Shown piece by piece: positions 6,821 to 12,697 of a stretch of DNA of 20,540 bases. Position 1 is the first letter of the stretch, and each line of letters begins with the position of its first letter. The notes under the pieces were generated by a model. The model was not told the DNA's origin, did no database searches, and was given only the letters and a program-made list of their open reading frames with translations. Both the position numbers and the translations under genes were made by a program. The DNA comes from a virus: IMG/VR virus record IMGVR_UViG_3300034106_001120, positions 1 to 20,540 of that record, one strand, 5' to 3'.

Positions 6821-8172
6821 AGTTTGCTGACCTGTTTGATGCGTTTACCGATCCACGCCATGACAGGCACAGCCATGCTATTGCCCAACGCCTTGTACCG
6901 TGGGCCGTCTGGACTTTCGGGTGATTTACGCCATGGGATATTGGTATAGCCATCGGGGAAGCCTTGCAGCCGCTCGCACTCTACAGGCGTGAGGCGGCGC
7001 ACTTGCATAGCGGTTTGTGCAACATACGTTGTGCTTTCGTGTTTATCTGCTTTAGACGCGCCAGAACGCAAGCAATGTGCAACTGAATCAGATTCCGCTA
7101 CGCCAAACGCCACGGGTTGGGCGACCACATTTTGCCCACGATCTGCACAAGGACTGCTGTCGTGTCGTGCGGTCAAACTTCCAGCAATGCTGCCGAATTG
7201 GGTAATCGGCTGTGCAACAGCGTGGATGTCAGTCTTTGTTAGCGTAAACATTGCGCCCGTTGCATCAGCACCTAAACCGTTTGGGCCTGAATGTTCGTCT
7301 CTGCCGATCACCGTTGCTTGAATAGCAAATGTGTCCGATTCAAAGTCATACCGCTGCCCTGCTCCTGCCGTCAGCGTTTTGGCGATCAGCGTTTCGCTGC
7401 CGCCGCCAAGGTCGCCGCCATTGGCTCGCAATGTACCTACGCCCTCTCGGTACTCGGCAAGGCTTGAGGTGGTGAAAGCGCGTGATACAGGCACCATCTT
7501 GGCAGAGTTATGGTTCATTCCGTCTGTGCCGGGGTCTTTGTAGTCTCTTGCGTTAAGTGGGCCACAGAGTTCAACGCCTCCGCGAGTGCTAGAGGCAGTT
7601 CCTTGCCGCGCTTCTCGGCTCGGCGCAGGATGCCCCTGCAAGCTGTGGGACTCAAAAAGAACCGCTGCGGCACGTTGCCAACTTCTAGCGTTTGCGACAA
7701 CGAACACACGGCGGCGTCGCTGGGCCACTCCGAAATATTGAGCGTCCAGAACCCGGTAGGCGAACCCATACCCGAGTTCTGCCAACATTCCGAGGAAGGT
7801 TCCAAAATCCCGTCCTCCGTTAGACGACAAGACACCGGGGACGTTCTCCCATACCAACCACTCGGGCCTATATCTGCGAGCAATTGCGCCGTAGGTGAGC
7901 ATGAGATTGCCACGCGGGTCAGCCAATCCTTTTCGCAATCCTGCGACGCTGAAAGACTGGCAGGGGGTTCCTCCCACAAGAAGGTTGATTGGTTCATCAG
8001 GCCATTCCTCGTATTTGGTCATGTCGCCGTAGTTCGGCACGGCGGGGTAATGATGTTTCAGCACGGCGCACGGGAACGGCTCTATTTCGCTATACCAAGC
8101 CGCCTCCCACCCTAGGGGATGCCATGCCACCGTAGCCGCTTCAATGCCGCTACAGACGCTGCCATACCTCAC
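6817..8172 (-). CDS. dcm: DNA cytosine-C5 methyltransferase, phage type
   Basis: This 451-aa enzyme transfers a methyl group from SAM to cytosine in DNA. The motifs are in canonical order: I (GSVCSGIEAATVAW, 4-17), IV with catalytic Cys71 (GGTPCQSF), VI (WENV, 108-111), VIII (QRRRRVFVVA, 151-160), RLTPVECERLQGFPDGYT before motif X, and KALGNSMAVPV (427-437). The long region at 190-385 is an expanded target-recognition section with internally repeated modules. I chose GTG at 8172 because it overlaps the repressor stop (GTGA) and gives the usual MRYGSVCSG opening. A TTG at 8205 would lie inside the repressor gene. A phage enzyme like this probably protects its DNA from host restriction. Confidence 0.95.
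   Translation of the reverse strand: MRYGSVCSGIEAATVAWHPLGWEAAWYSEIEPFPCAVLKHHYPAVPNYGDMTKYEEWPDEPINLLVGGTPCQSFSVAGLRKGLADPRGNLMLTYGAIARRYRPEWLVWENVPGVLSSNGGRDFGTFLGMLAELGYGFAYRVLDAQYFGVAQRRRRVFVVANARSWQRAAAVLFESHSLQGHPAPSREARQGTASSTRGGVELCGPLNARDYKDPGTDGMNHNSAKMVPVSRAFTTSSLAEYREGVGTLRANGGDLGGGSETLIAKTLTAGAGQRYDFESDTFAIQATVIGRDEHSGPNGLGADATGAMFTLTKTDIHAVAQPITQFGSIAGSLTARHDSSPCADRGQNVVAQPVAFGVAESDSVAHCLRSGASKADKHESTTYVAQTAMQVRRLTPVECERLQGFPDGYTNIPWRKSPESPDGPRYKALGNSMAVPVMAWIGKRIKQVSKL
7515..7997 (-). CDS. Nested 160-codon ORF inside dcm, candidate overprinted gene
   Basis: This ORF lies entirely within the methyltransferase gene, on the same strand but in another frame. It has its own ATG at 7997 and a good ribosome binding site, GAGGA eight bases upstream. 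The translation has protein-like stretches, such as LWEEPPASLSASQDCEKDW and a basic amphipathic C-terminal helix, GILRRAEKRGKELPLALAEA. From memory, very similar stretches recur in annotated phage hypothetical proteins beside or overlapping phage methyltransferases. They could be a real overprinted family or a conserved shadow of methyltransferase motifs IV-VIII. Function is unknown. Codon-level conservation across homologues would decide. Confidence 0.4.
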   Translation of the reverse strand: MNQSTFLWEEPPASLSASQDCEKDWLTRVAISCSPTAQLLADIGPSGWYGRTSPVSCRLTEDGILEPSSECWQNSGMGSPTGFWTLNISEWPSDAAVCSLSQTLEVGNVPQRFFLSPTACRGILRRAEKRGKELPLALAEALNSVAHLTQETTKTPAQTE

Positions 8173-8327
8173 GGCTTGGCAACCTTGCCAGCTTGTAACT
8201 GCCAAAGACGAGCATCTGGCACTTTGCCCGCCTTAACCCATTGCTGTACCGCCGCCCGAGTAACCCCAAAAGCCTTGGCAACAGCGTACTGGGAGCCGTA
8301 TTTCTTGATGAGTTGCTGTGGTTTCAT
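8169..8327 (-). CDS. Cro/YdaS-like helix-turn-helix repressor
   Basis: This 52-aa protein starts MKPQQLIKKYGSQYAVAKAF and continues GVTRAAVQQWVKAGKVP. The helix-turn-helix spans about residues 12-32: SQYAVAKAFGV then TRAAVQQW as the recognition helix, followed by the KVPDARLWQLQ helix typical of Cro/YdaS-type proteins. It faces the early operon across an 86-bp control region whose dyad is its likely operator. Its stop overlaps the dcm start (GTGA), so both are made from one message. The leftward -10 ends eight bases before its ATG and no Shine-Dalgarno sequence is present, so its mRNA is predicted to be leaderless. It would repress the rightward promoter and its own. Confidence 0.85.
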   Translation of the reverse strand: MKPQQLIKKYGSQYAVAKAFGVTRAAVQQWVKAGKVPDARLWQLQAGKVAKP

Positions 8328-8333
8328 AATTTG

Positions 8334-8377
8334 TAGGATAGGGGGCTTGACATTGCCGTGTCAAGGAAACTATCCTA
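8334..8377. promoter_or_regulatory. Interlocked divergent promoters in one dyad, likely operator
   Basis: A dyad centred between 8355 and 8356 has arms TAGGATA (8334-8340)/TATCCTA (8371-8377) and CTTGACA (8346-8352)/TGTCAAG (8359-8365). Read rightward it is a promoter: TTGACA (8347-8352), 18-bp spacer, TATCCT (8371-8376). Read leftward it gives exactly the same elements: TTGACA (8364-8359), 18-bp spacer, TATCCT (8340-8335). Each -35 lies inside the other's spacer, so two polymerases cannot bind together. The inner 20 bp (8346-8365) is a plausible repressor site. A third TTGACA lies at 8385-8390 in the rightward leader. Confidence 0.75.
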
Positions 8378-8413
8378 TCAACCGTTGACAAACACAACAC
8401 AGGAGCAACAGAA

Positions 8414-8680
8414 ATGTTCAAGGATAAGTATTCAGCCCTCGGCACCTTCTACGCCCTTGGCAACAAGTTTGAAGTTGACGTTGAGTATTCGCAGGACATG
8501 GACAACAGCGTGTTCGTAGAAAGCGCCACCCTTGTCGGCATCTACTTGGACAACGACAAACACGCTTCCTCGCTCAACCACAACATCAAGTTAGACCTAA
8601 CCGACCTGTCAGCCGACGACGAGTTTGAGTTGACCGAGATTGCCACCCTTGATGCGCTCCGCAACGGGGGTTTGGAATGA
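8414..8680 (+). CDS. Hypothetical early protein
   Basis: This 88-aa acidic protein is the first gene of the rightward early operon. The ribosome binding site AGGAG (8401-8405) lies eight bases before ATG. The protein has a mixed beta-type N-terminus, YSALGTFYALGNKFEVDVEY, and an Asp/Glu-rich C-terminal half, DLTDLSADDEFELTEIATL. First-position early phage genes often encode host-takeover or anti-defence proteins, and an acidic surface would suit a DNA mimic or a protein binder. That is speculation. I recognise no family. The stop overlaps the next start (ATGA). Confidence 0.65.
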   Translation: MFKDKYSALGTFYALGNKFEVDVEYSQDMDNSVFVESATLVGIYLDNDKHASSLNHNIKLDLTDLSADDEFELTEIATLDALRNGGLE

Positions 8681-8799
8681 AAAGTCCTTGGCCGCAATTT
8701 ATAGCCATTGTCATTTTGTTCCTGATTGCTGCCGCCTGCGATCCCTGCGGGGACGGCGGTTGCACCGCAGCCGAGGAGCGAGCTTCCCATGCACGATGA
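8677..8799 (+). CDS. Small membrane protein or possible lipoprotein
   Basis: This 40-aa protein starts at ATG 8677, overlapping the preceding stop (ATGA). A hydrophobic segment, FIAIVILFLIAAAC (residues 8-21), follows a short N-terminus containing Lys2. It ends at a Cys that could be a lipobox cysteine, although Ala at -3 is not ideal. After it comes a Cys/Gly-rich stretch, DPCGDGGC, and a short charged tail. Small phage lipoproteins can block superinfection, but nothing here proves that role. Its 3' end overlaps the next gene's start by 11 bases. Confidence 0.5.
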   Translation: MKSPWPQFIAIVILFLIAAACDPCGDGGCTAAEERASHAR

Positions 8800-8917
8800 C
8801 GACATGACTTGGTGGCATCACCAAGACGAATTGATGCAGCAGTTGGAAGAACAAGAACGCATTGAAGCCTGTAACCGGGCATTGGATGAACTGAAAGGAG
8901 AAGAAGATGCAGAGTGA
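8789..8917 (+). CDS. Small acidic hypothetical protein
   Basis: This 42-aa protein starts at ATG 8789, with GAGGAG ten bases upstream. It opens MHDDDMTWWHHQDELMQQLE and is a single predicted amphipathic, Glu-rich helix. It overlaps the small membrane protein upstream and the ERF gene downstream (TGA at 8915-8917, ERF ATG at 8907). Its tight packing within the operon supports it as a gene. No function is recognised. The longer frame from a TTG at 8726 has no ribosome binding site and is not preferred. Confidence 0.5.
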   Translation: MHDDDMTWWHHQDELMQQLEEQERIEACNRALDELKGEEDAE

Positions 8918-9554
8918 AACCATCGGCGCATTGGCCGCCGCGTTATCCAAGGCGCAAGCCGACATTACGGGGGCGCTGAAAGACAGCAGCAACCCGTTCT
9001 TTAAGTCCAAGTACGCCGATCTAGCGTCGTGTTGGGATGCTTGCCGCAAACAGTTAGCCGCTAACAACCTTGCGGTAATCCAAACTATTTATGTGCATTG
9101 GGAAAGCGGCCAAACCATGTTGGCAACCACGTTGGTTCATAGCAGCGGCGAATGGATACGCAGCGATCTGCCGGTGCTTGCAAAAGACTTAAGCCCACAA
9201 GCGCAGGGATCAGGCATTACTTACGCCCGTCGCTACGCCCTCGCAGCGATTGTGGGGCTTGCCCAGATTGACGATGACGCGGAAGCTGCACAGGGGCGGT
9301 TCACTAACGACCCGCGTGGCGATCTGGGTAAGAAGTTTGACCAGAGCAAGCGTGACTCGTTCGTGCAGCAGTTCCGTAACGCGTTTGACCTAGACGCCGA
9401 GGAAAAAGATATAGCCCTTGCCGTTTTGGCGGTACATGAGGCGCTGAACCCAGACCATGACCTCTACATTGCCGTTGCAGATGTGTTGACGGCAAAGGAG
9501 CGGTCAGCAATCAAGAAGTACATCCAAATGGCAAAGGAGCAGAACCGTGCCTGA
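8907..9554 (+). CDS. erf: ERF-family single-strand annealing recombinase
   Basis: This 215-aa protein belongs to the ERF superfamily, which anneals complementary single strands during phage recombination and genome circularisation. Diagnostic features are IGALAAALSKAQADI at the N-terminus, NPFFKSKYADLASCWDA (about residues 29-45), and the central block GSGITYARRYALAAIVGLA, ending in the acidic IDDDAEAA (about residues 101-128). The C-terminal 80 residues are more variable and helical. AGGAG at 8897-8901 precedes ATG. SSB-like and nuclease genes follow directly, as expected for a recombination cassette. Confidence 0.9.
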   Translation: MQSETIGALAAALSKAQADITGALKDSSNPFFKSKYADLASCWDACRKQLAANNLAVIQTIYVHWESGQTMLATTLVHSSGEWIRSDLPVLAKDLSPQAQGSGITYARRYALAAIVGLAQIDDDAEAAQGRFTNDPRGDLGKKFDQSKRDSFVQQFRNAFDLDAEEKDIALAVLAVHEALNPDHDLYIAVADVLTAKERSAIKKYIQMAKEQNRA

Positions 9555-9747
9555 TGAAAAAGAAATGCCAATTTTGTTAACAATTAAAGATTTAGAAGCA
9601 ACTTTCCCGTTTAAAAAAAGTTGGGTTTACGACTCTATTGCAAAGGGAAATTTTCCTGAACCAATAAAGTTGAGCTACAACAAAAGCGTATGGCACCGAA
9701 AAGACATTCTTAATTGGCTTGAAAGAAAGAGGAAAAACCGTGGATAA
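9547..9747 (+). CDS. AlpA-family winged-helix DNA-binding protein
   Basis: This 66-aa protein has the AlpA/excisionase-like layout: LLTIKDLEATFPFKKSWVYD (helix-turn-helix, about residues 10-29), GNFPEPIKL and VWHRKDILNWLERKR. It probably acts as a transcription factor or DNA-architecture protein. The start is GTG at 9547 with AAGGAG seven bases upstream, inside the end of erf. An ATG at 9565 is possible but lacks a ribosome binding site. The gene is strikingly A+T-rich compared with both neighbours, which suggests recent acquisition into the recombination cassette. Confidence 0.8.
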   Translation: MPDEKEMPILLTIKDLEATFPFKKSWVYDSIAKGNFPEPIKLSYNKSVWHRKDILNWLERKRKNRG

Positions 9748-10024
9748 GTTTGACCCGAATATGCGTGGCGTCCTGTTCAAGAACGACAAGGGCGAGAACG
9801 CCAAACGTCCTGACTTTCGTGGGTCTTGCGTGATCAACAACGTGGATTTCAACGTGTCGGGCTGGAAGAAAACGAGCCAGAAAACGGGTGATACCTACTT
9901 GTCGCTCAAGTTTGAGGCGAAGGGCGAAGGCAAGCTGTCGCGTTCTGGCGAACCGCAGCGCCAGCCGACCAAGCAGCCGCAGATAACCGAAAAGAACTGG
10001 GACGACCTTGATACACCCTTCTGA
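9740..10024 (+). CDS. SSB-like protein with acidic C-terminal tip
   Basis: This 94-aa protein starts at GTG 9740 (AGAGG upstream) inside the end of the AlpA-like gene. The N-terminal core, MRGVLFKNDKGENAKRPDFR followed by VSGWKKTSQKTGDTYLSLKF, resembles a small single OB-type domain of the DUF736 kind. A Gln/Pro-rich linker then leads to WDDLDTPF at the very end. That ending matches the acidic, Phe-terminated tip bacterial SSBs use to recruit repair and replication proteins. Placed between ERF and a nuclease, it probably coats single-stranded DNA. The family call is an inference from pattern and context. Confidence 0.6.
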   Translation: MDKFDPNMRGVLFKNDKGENAKRPDFRGSCVINNVDFNVSGWKKTSQKTGDTYLSLKFEAKGEGKLSRSGEPQRQPTKQPQITEKNWDDLDTPF

Positions 10025-10478
10025 CTTTGAGGCACGGTTTAGGGCTAGTCGCCCGGCAGAGATTGTCGTGGCGACTTACCTATTGAACCTCGGGCATACG
10101 GTGACGTTGCCCAAACGTCGTATGGCGAAAGACTTTGCTGACCGCAAAGAGTTTGCCGATAAGGGCGACGTATATGCCTCGGGTAAACGGATAGAGGTGA
10201 AACACATTAAGCATGATTTCCAGTACGAGGCGTGGCCGTTTGAGACAGCCGCTATCTGTGCCAAGAAGTCGTTTGATGCTGCCGATCCTCGCCCCGATTA
10301 CTACTACATCGTCAACGCGAGCCTAACCGTGGCGGCGCTGGTGGATGTGCGAACCACGTTCCCTGATTGGTTGGTGCGGAAAATCACCGACAAGGAGCGT
10401 GGATACGACTACGACGTTTACGCCGTTGCGCCCGAATATCTAGCGTGGCGGTACATAGACTTTGAGGAACGATTATGA
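10008..10478 (+). CDS. PD-(D/E)XK nuclease-like protein
   Basis: This 156-aa protein has a nuclease core: GDVYASGKRIEVKHIK supplies Asp54 and the Glu63-x-Lys65 pair. An N-terminal helix carries SRPAEIVVATYLLNLGHTV, typical of the helix before the core strands. The C-terminal half, YYYIVNASLTVAALVDV, is beta-rich. I chose TTG at 10008 because it keeps this conserved-looking N-terminus. It overlaps the SSB-like stop, and no better start keeps the helix. In context it could be the exonuclease partner of ERF, or a restriction-like endonuclease. Activity is inferred from the motif only. Confidence 0.6.
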   Translation: MIHPSDFEARFRASRPAEIVVATYLLNLGHTVTLPKRRMAKDFADRKEFADKGDVYASGKRIEVKHIKHDFQYEAWPFETAAICAKKSFDAADPRPDYYYIVNASLTVAALVDVRTTFPDWLVRKITDKERGYDYDVYAVAPEYLAWRYIDFEERL

Positions 10479-11143
10479 CGGAACTCCCCATCTTCATCGG
10501 CTACGACAGCCGTGAGGACATTGCGTATCGGGTAGCGCGGCGATCCATTGAGCGCCATGCGCGAAACCCCATCTACATCCAGCCGATTGACCAAGCGTAT
10601 ATGCGCTCGGTCGGGCTGTATTGGCGGCCTGATGATCCGCTTTCGTCAACGCAGTTTAGTTTTACCCGGTTTCTTGTCCCCTACCTTTGTGAGTACAAGG
10701 GTTGGGCGGTGTTTCTGGATTGCGACTTCCTTGTGCGTCATGATTTGACGCAGATATGGCGCTATGTTGATAAAGCGAAAGCGGTCTTTTGCGTACACCA
10801 CGACTACAAGCCTACCGAAACGGTCAAAATGGATGGCAAGGCGCAGCATCCCTACGCTCGCAAGAACTGGTCGTCGTTTATGTTCATCAACTGCGAGCAT
10901 GAGGCAACGCAACGCCTCACGCCAGAGTTGGTGAACAGCGAGACGGGGATGTACCTGCATCAGTTTAAGTGGTGCGCTGACGATCAAATTGGCGAGCTAC
11001 CCATGACCTTTAACTACCTTGAAGGCTGGCACACCAAGGCTAACGAACCTGACCCGGTGTGCGTACACATGACCCGTGGCGGGCCGTGGTTTCCGGGGTA
11101 TCAAGATGTTGAGTACGCCGAGGAGTGGAAAGCGTATACATGA
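10475..11143 (+). CDS. Glycosyltransferase-like protein with DxD motif
   Basis: This 222-aa protein resembles GT-A/GT8-like enzymes: PIFIGYDSREDIAYRVARRS at the N-terminus, FSFTRFLVPYLCEYKGWAVF, then LDCDFL with Asp82-Asp84 as the metal-binding DxD. WSSFMFINCEH and VCVHMTRGGPWF supply further pieces of the fold, and His198 is a candidate metal ligand. It starts at ATG 10475, overlapping the nuclease stop, and ends overlapping the NinB-like start (ATGA). It sits in an early recombination operon, unlike the late-block enzyme at 4289, so an early target such as DNA or a host protein is possible. Donor and acceptor are unknown. Confidence 0.75.
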   Translation: MTELPIFIGYDSREDIAYRVARRSIERHARNPIYIQPIDQAYMRSVGLYWRPDDPLSSTQFSFTRFLVPYLCEYKGWAVFLDCDFLVRHDLTQIWRYVDKAKAVFCVHHDYKPTETVKMDGKAQHPYARKNWSSFMFINCEHEATQRLTPELVNSETGMYLHQFKWCADDQIGELPMTFNYLEGWHTKANEPDPVCVHMTRGGPWFPGYQDVEYAEEWKAYT

Positions 11144-11550
11144 AACGCATTTTCCCCAAAGGCACTACACCCGAGCAGATGGCGGCTGCCGTTATCCGCA
11201 TGACGCAAGGGCTAGACCCGAGCAAGGTGTGGGCGGTAGAGGTGGCCGAGTGGAAGAAGCCCAAAACCTCACAGCAGCTGGCCTACCTCTGGGGCGTGGT
11301 TTACCCAATGATCATGGAGGCGGGTGGAGAGGCGTTACAGGGCTGGACACGCGATGACCTGCATGAGTATTTCCTTGGTGAGATATTCGGCTGGGAAACG
11401 CTCACAGGGCTTGGCAAGAAGCGTCTGCGACCACTCAAGCGCACCTCACGCATGACTAAACAAGAATTCACCGAATACTTACACGGCATTGAGAACAGGC
11501 TGATAGAGCTTGGCATCGGGCCGTTACCGGAGCCGATCTATGCTGCGTAA
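11140..11550 (+). CDS. ninB: NinB-like recombination protein
   Basis: This 136-aa protein matches the NinB/Orf family, recombination mediators that work with SSB to load recombinases. Recognisable parts are WKKPKTSQQLAYLWGVVYP (about residues 44-62), GWTRDDLHEYFLGEIFGWE (about 74-92) and a C-terminal MTKQEFTEYLHGIENRLIEL helix. I chose ATG at 11140, which overlaps the glycosyltransferase stop (ATGA). A GTG at 11125 would add five residues. It overlaps the next gene by 11 bases. Confidence 0.85.
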   Translation: MKRIFPKGTTPEQMAAAVIRMTQGLDPSKVWAVEVAEWKKPKTSQQLAYLWGVVYPMIMEAGGEALQGWTRDDLHEYFLGEIFGWETLTGLGKKRLRPLKRTSRMTKQEFTEYLHGIENRLIELGIGPLPEPIYAA

Positions 11551-11824
11551 AGAAGCCCGAGGGCGTGGATGCACGGTGCGTATACCGGGCGTCTGTAACT
11601 TCAACTCCGAAACGGTCGTGCTTGCACATCTGCGCGTAGCAGGGGTGTCAGGCATGGGACTAAAGTCACCCGATCTGCTCGGTGCGTGGTGCTGTTCTAG
11701 CTGCCACGACGAGGTAGACGGCAGGACGCACAAAAGCGGACTGTCACGCGACGAGTTACGCCTAGCGCTATACGACGGCATGGCTCGCACCATCATGCAG
11801 TTGCACAAAGAGGGGTTGGTATGA
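11540..11824 (+). CDS. DUF1364-like Cys/His protein, possible HNH-type nuclease
   Basis: This 94-aa protein has a likely zinc-binding set: Cys11 and Cys19 in GCTVRIPGVCN, His30 in LAHLR, and Cys52, Cys55, His56 in CCSSCHDEVDGR. This pattern and length fit DUF1364, a lambdoid-phage family with an HNH-like fold usually found beside NinB. A role in DNA processing is likely, but catalysis cannot be shown here. The start is ATG at 11540, inside the end of the NinB-like gene. The 3' end overlaps the following gene by ATGA. Confidence 0.8.
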   Translation: MLRKEARGRGCTVRIPGVCNFNSETVVLAHLRVAGVSGMGLKSPDLLGAWCCSSCHDEVDGRTHKSGLSRDELRLALYDGMARTIMQLHKEGLV

Positions 11825-12372
11825 ACTTCTGGGCTGACACGCCTTATCTCACCGCGTACGTGCGTAACGAGTTCCTGCACGACCATGAGAAGGGCAAAGG
11901 TGAATTCACGCTATGTACGGTCTTTGGATTTCGTAGTGAAGTAATGCGCGCCCCCATGTTCCAAATCATGTTGGAGTCAGGCGCACAATGGGCGCGTATC
12001 CCGATTCACGCGCTGTGCAGTAAACCCTGCCCGGAAATGGCGTTACAACTGACTGTGTGGTGGGATAGCTTTAGCCGCAACTGTCAGGTCAAGGAGGTGC
12101 AGTTCCTACGTAACCACCGCGTCAAGGCGATAGGGCGTGACGGGGTGCAGCGCCCCGGCACATACTTGATGACCGTATTCTGGTGTGATGGCGGTTGGAG
12201 CGAGGTGCCTGACCAGAGCAAAGACCACCACATCATCGCTTTAGACTCGGGGCAATGGATTGCCTACCCTAACAATCGGTTGTTGTGGGTTGACCCGAGT
12301 TGGATCGGAGGGGAAGTGCCGAGGGATTGGCGCTCCCCCTCTGATAACTACAGCGTGGAGGCACTACCGTGA
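11821..12372 (+). CDS. Hypothetical early protein
   Basis: This 183-aa soluble protein shows no motif I can assign. It is rich in aromatic residues and appears beta-rich, with LCTVFGFRSEVMRAPMFQIM, WARIPIHALCSKP and a central LTVWWDSFSR. The C-terminal third contains YLMTVFWCDGGWSE and HHIIALDSGQWIAYPNNRLL, which read like paired beta-strands. Conserved-looking Cys and His residues are scattered rather than clustered. It is coupled to the DUF1364-like gene (ATGA) and to the next small gene (GTGA), so it belongs to the early operon. Confidence 0.65.
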   Translation: MNFWADTPYLTAYVRNEFLHDHEKGKGEFTLCTVFGFRSEVMRAPMFQIMLESGAQWARIPIHALCSKPCPEMALQLTVWWDSFSRNCQVKEVQFLRNHRVKAIGRDGVQRPGTYLMTVFWCDGGWSEVPDQSKDHHIIALDSGQWIAYPNNRLLWVDPSWIGGEVPRDWRSPSDNYSVEALP

Positions 12373-12494
12373 AACGGCTTATAAGGGCTTTATGGCGGTT
12401 CTGGCAGCAACGTAGCGCCGAGGCTAACCGAGAGTGGTCAAGCGTCCCTAATCCCGAGTGGCGGGCATCCAGAGGCGGAAGGGATTACTTTTGA
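12369..12494 (+). CDS. Small basic hypothetical protein
   Basis: This 41-aa protein starts at GTG 12369, overlapping the previous stop (GTGA). The sequence KRLIRALWRFWQQRSAEANR is a basic amphipathic helix with three Trp in the protein's first half and a fourth further on. The tail, PEWRASRGGRDYF, is also basic. It may bind DNA, RNA or membranes. It is too short to classify. Its stop overlaps the next start (TTGA). The coupling at both ends is the main evidence that it is a gene. Confidence 0.5.
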   Translation: MKRLIRALWRFWQQRSAEANREWSSVPNPEWRASRGGRDYF

Positions 12495-12697
12495 TAGATA
12501 ACGAATCCCCACCGGGGGCGTGGCGCGACGAGATGGCGCGAATGCCGTGGAAGTTTAGCCAGCAGGTCAAGGTTGAGCAGGCGCTGGCGGCGGTACGGCA
12601 GGCAGGGTTGGCCGTAGAGGCGACGATCTTGGCGCTGGAAATCAAGACAATCCAAGATGAGCTAAAAACATTGCGCGCTCGTCCTGACGGCGCTTAA
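12491..12697 (+). CDS. Small hypothetical protein, last gene of early operon
   Basis: This 68-aa helical protein is read from TTG at 12491, which overlaps the previous stop (TTGA) and has GGAAGGGA seven bases upstream. A GTG at 12458 is an alternative without such a site. It contains a coiled-coil-like C-terminal half, AVRQAGLAVEATILALEIKT and QDELKTLRARP. No family is recognised. Its last 56 bases overlap the end of the convergent lysozyme gene, so rightward and leftward transcription meet here. No terminator is visible between them. Confidence 0.5.
   Translation: MIDNESPPGAWRDEMARMPWKFSQQVKVEQALAAVRQAGLAVEATILALEIKTIQDELKTLRARPDGA

Noticed and set aside
7510-8115. 201-codon frame on the plus strand opposite dcm
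   Set aside because: No ribosome binding site or protein-like motifs. It is explained as a shadow of the dcm coding frame. The same-strand nested ORF was kept because it has its own start signals.
8385-8390. Second rightward promoter -35 (TTGACA)
   Set aside because: No -10-like hexamer lies at a suitable distance before the first early gene. It may be an extra repressor half-site.
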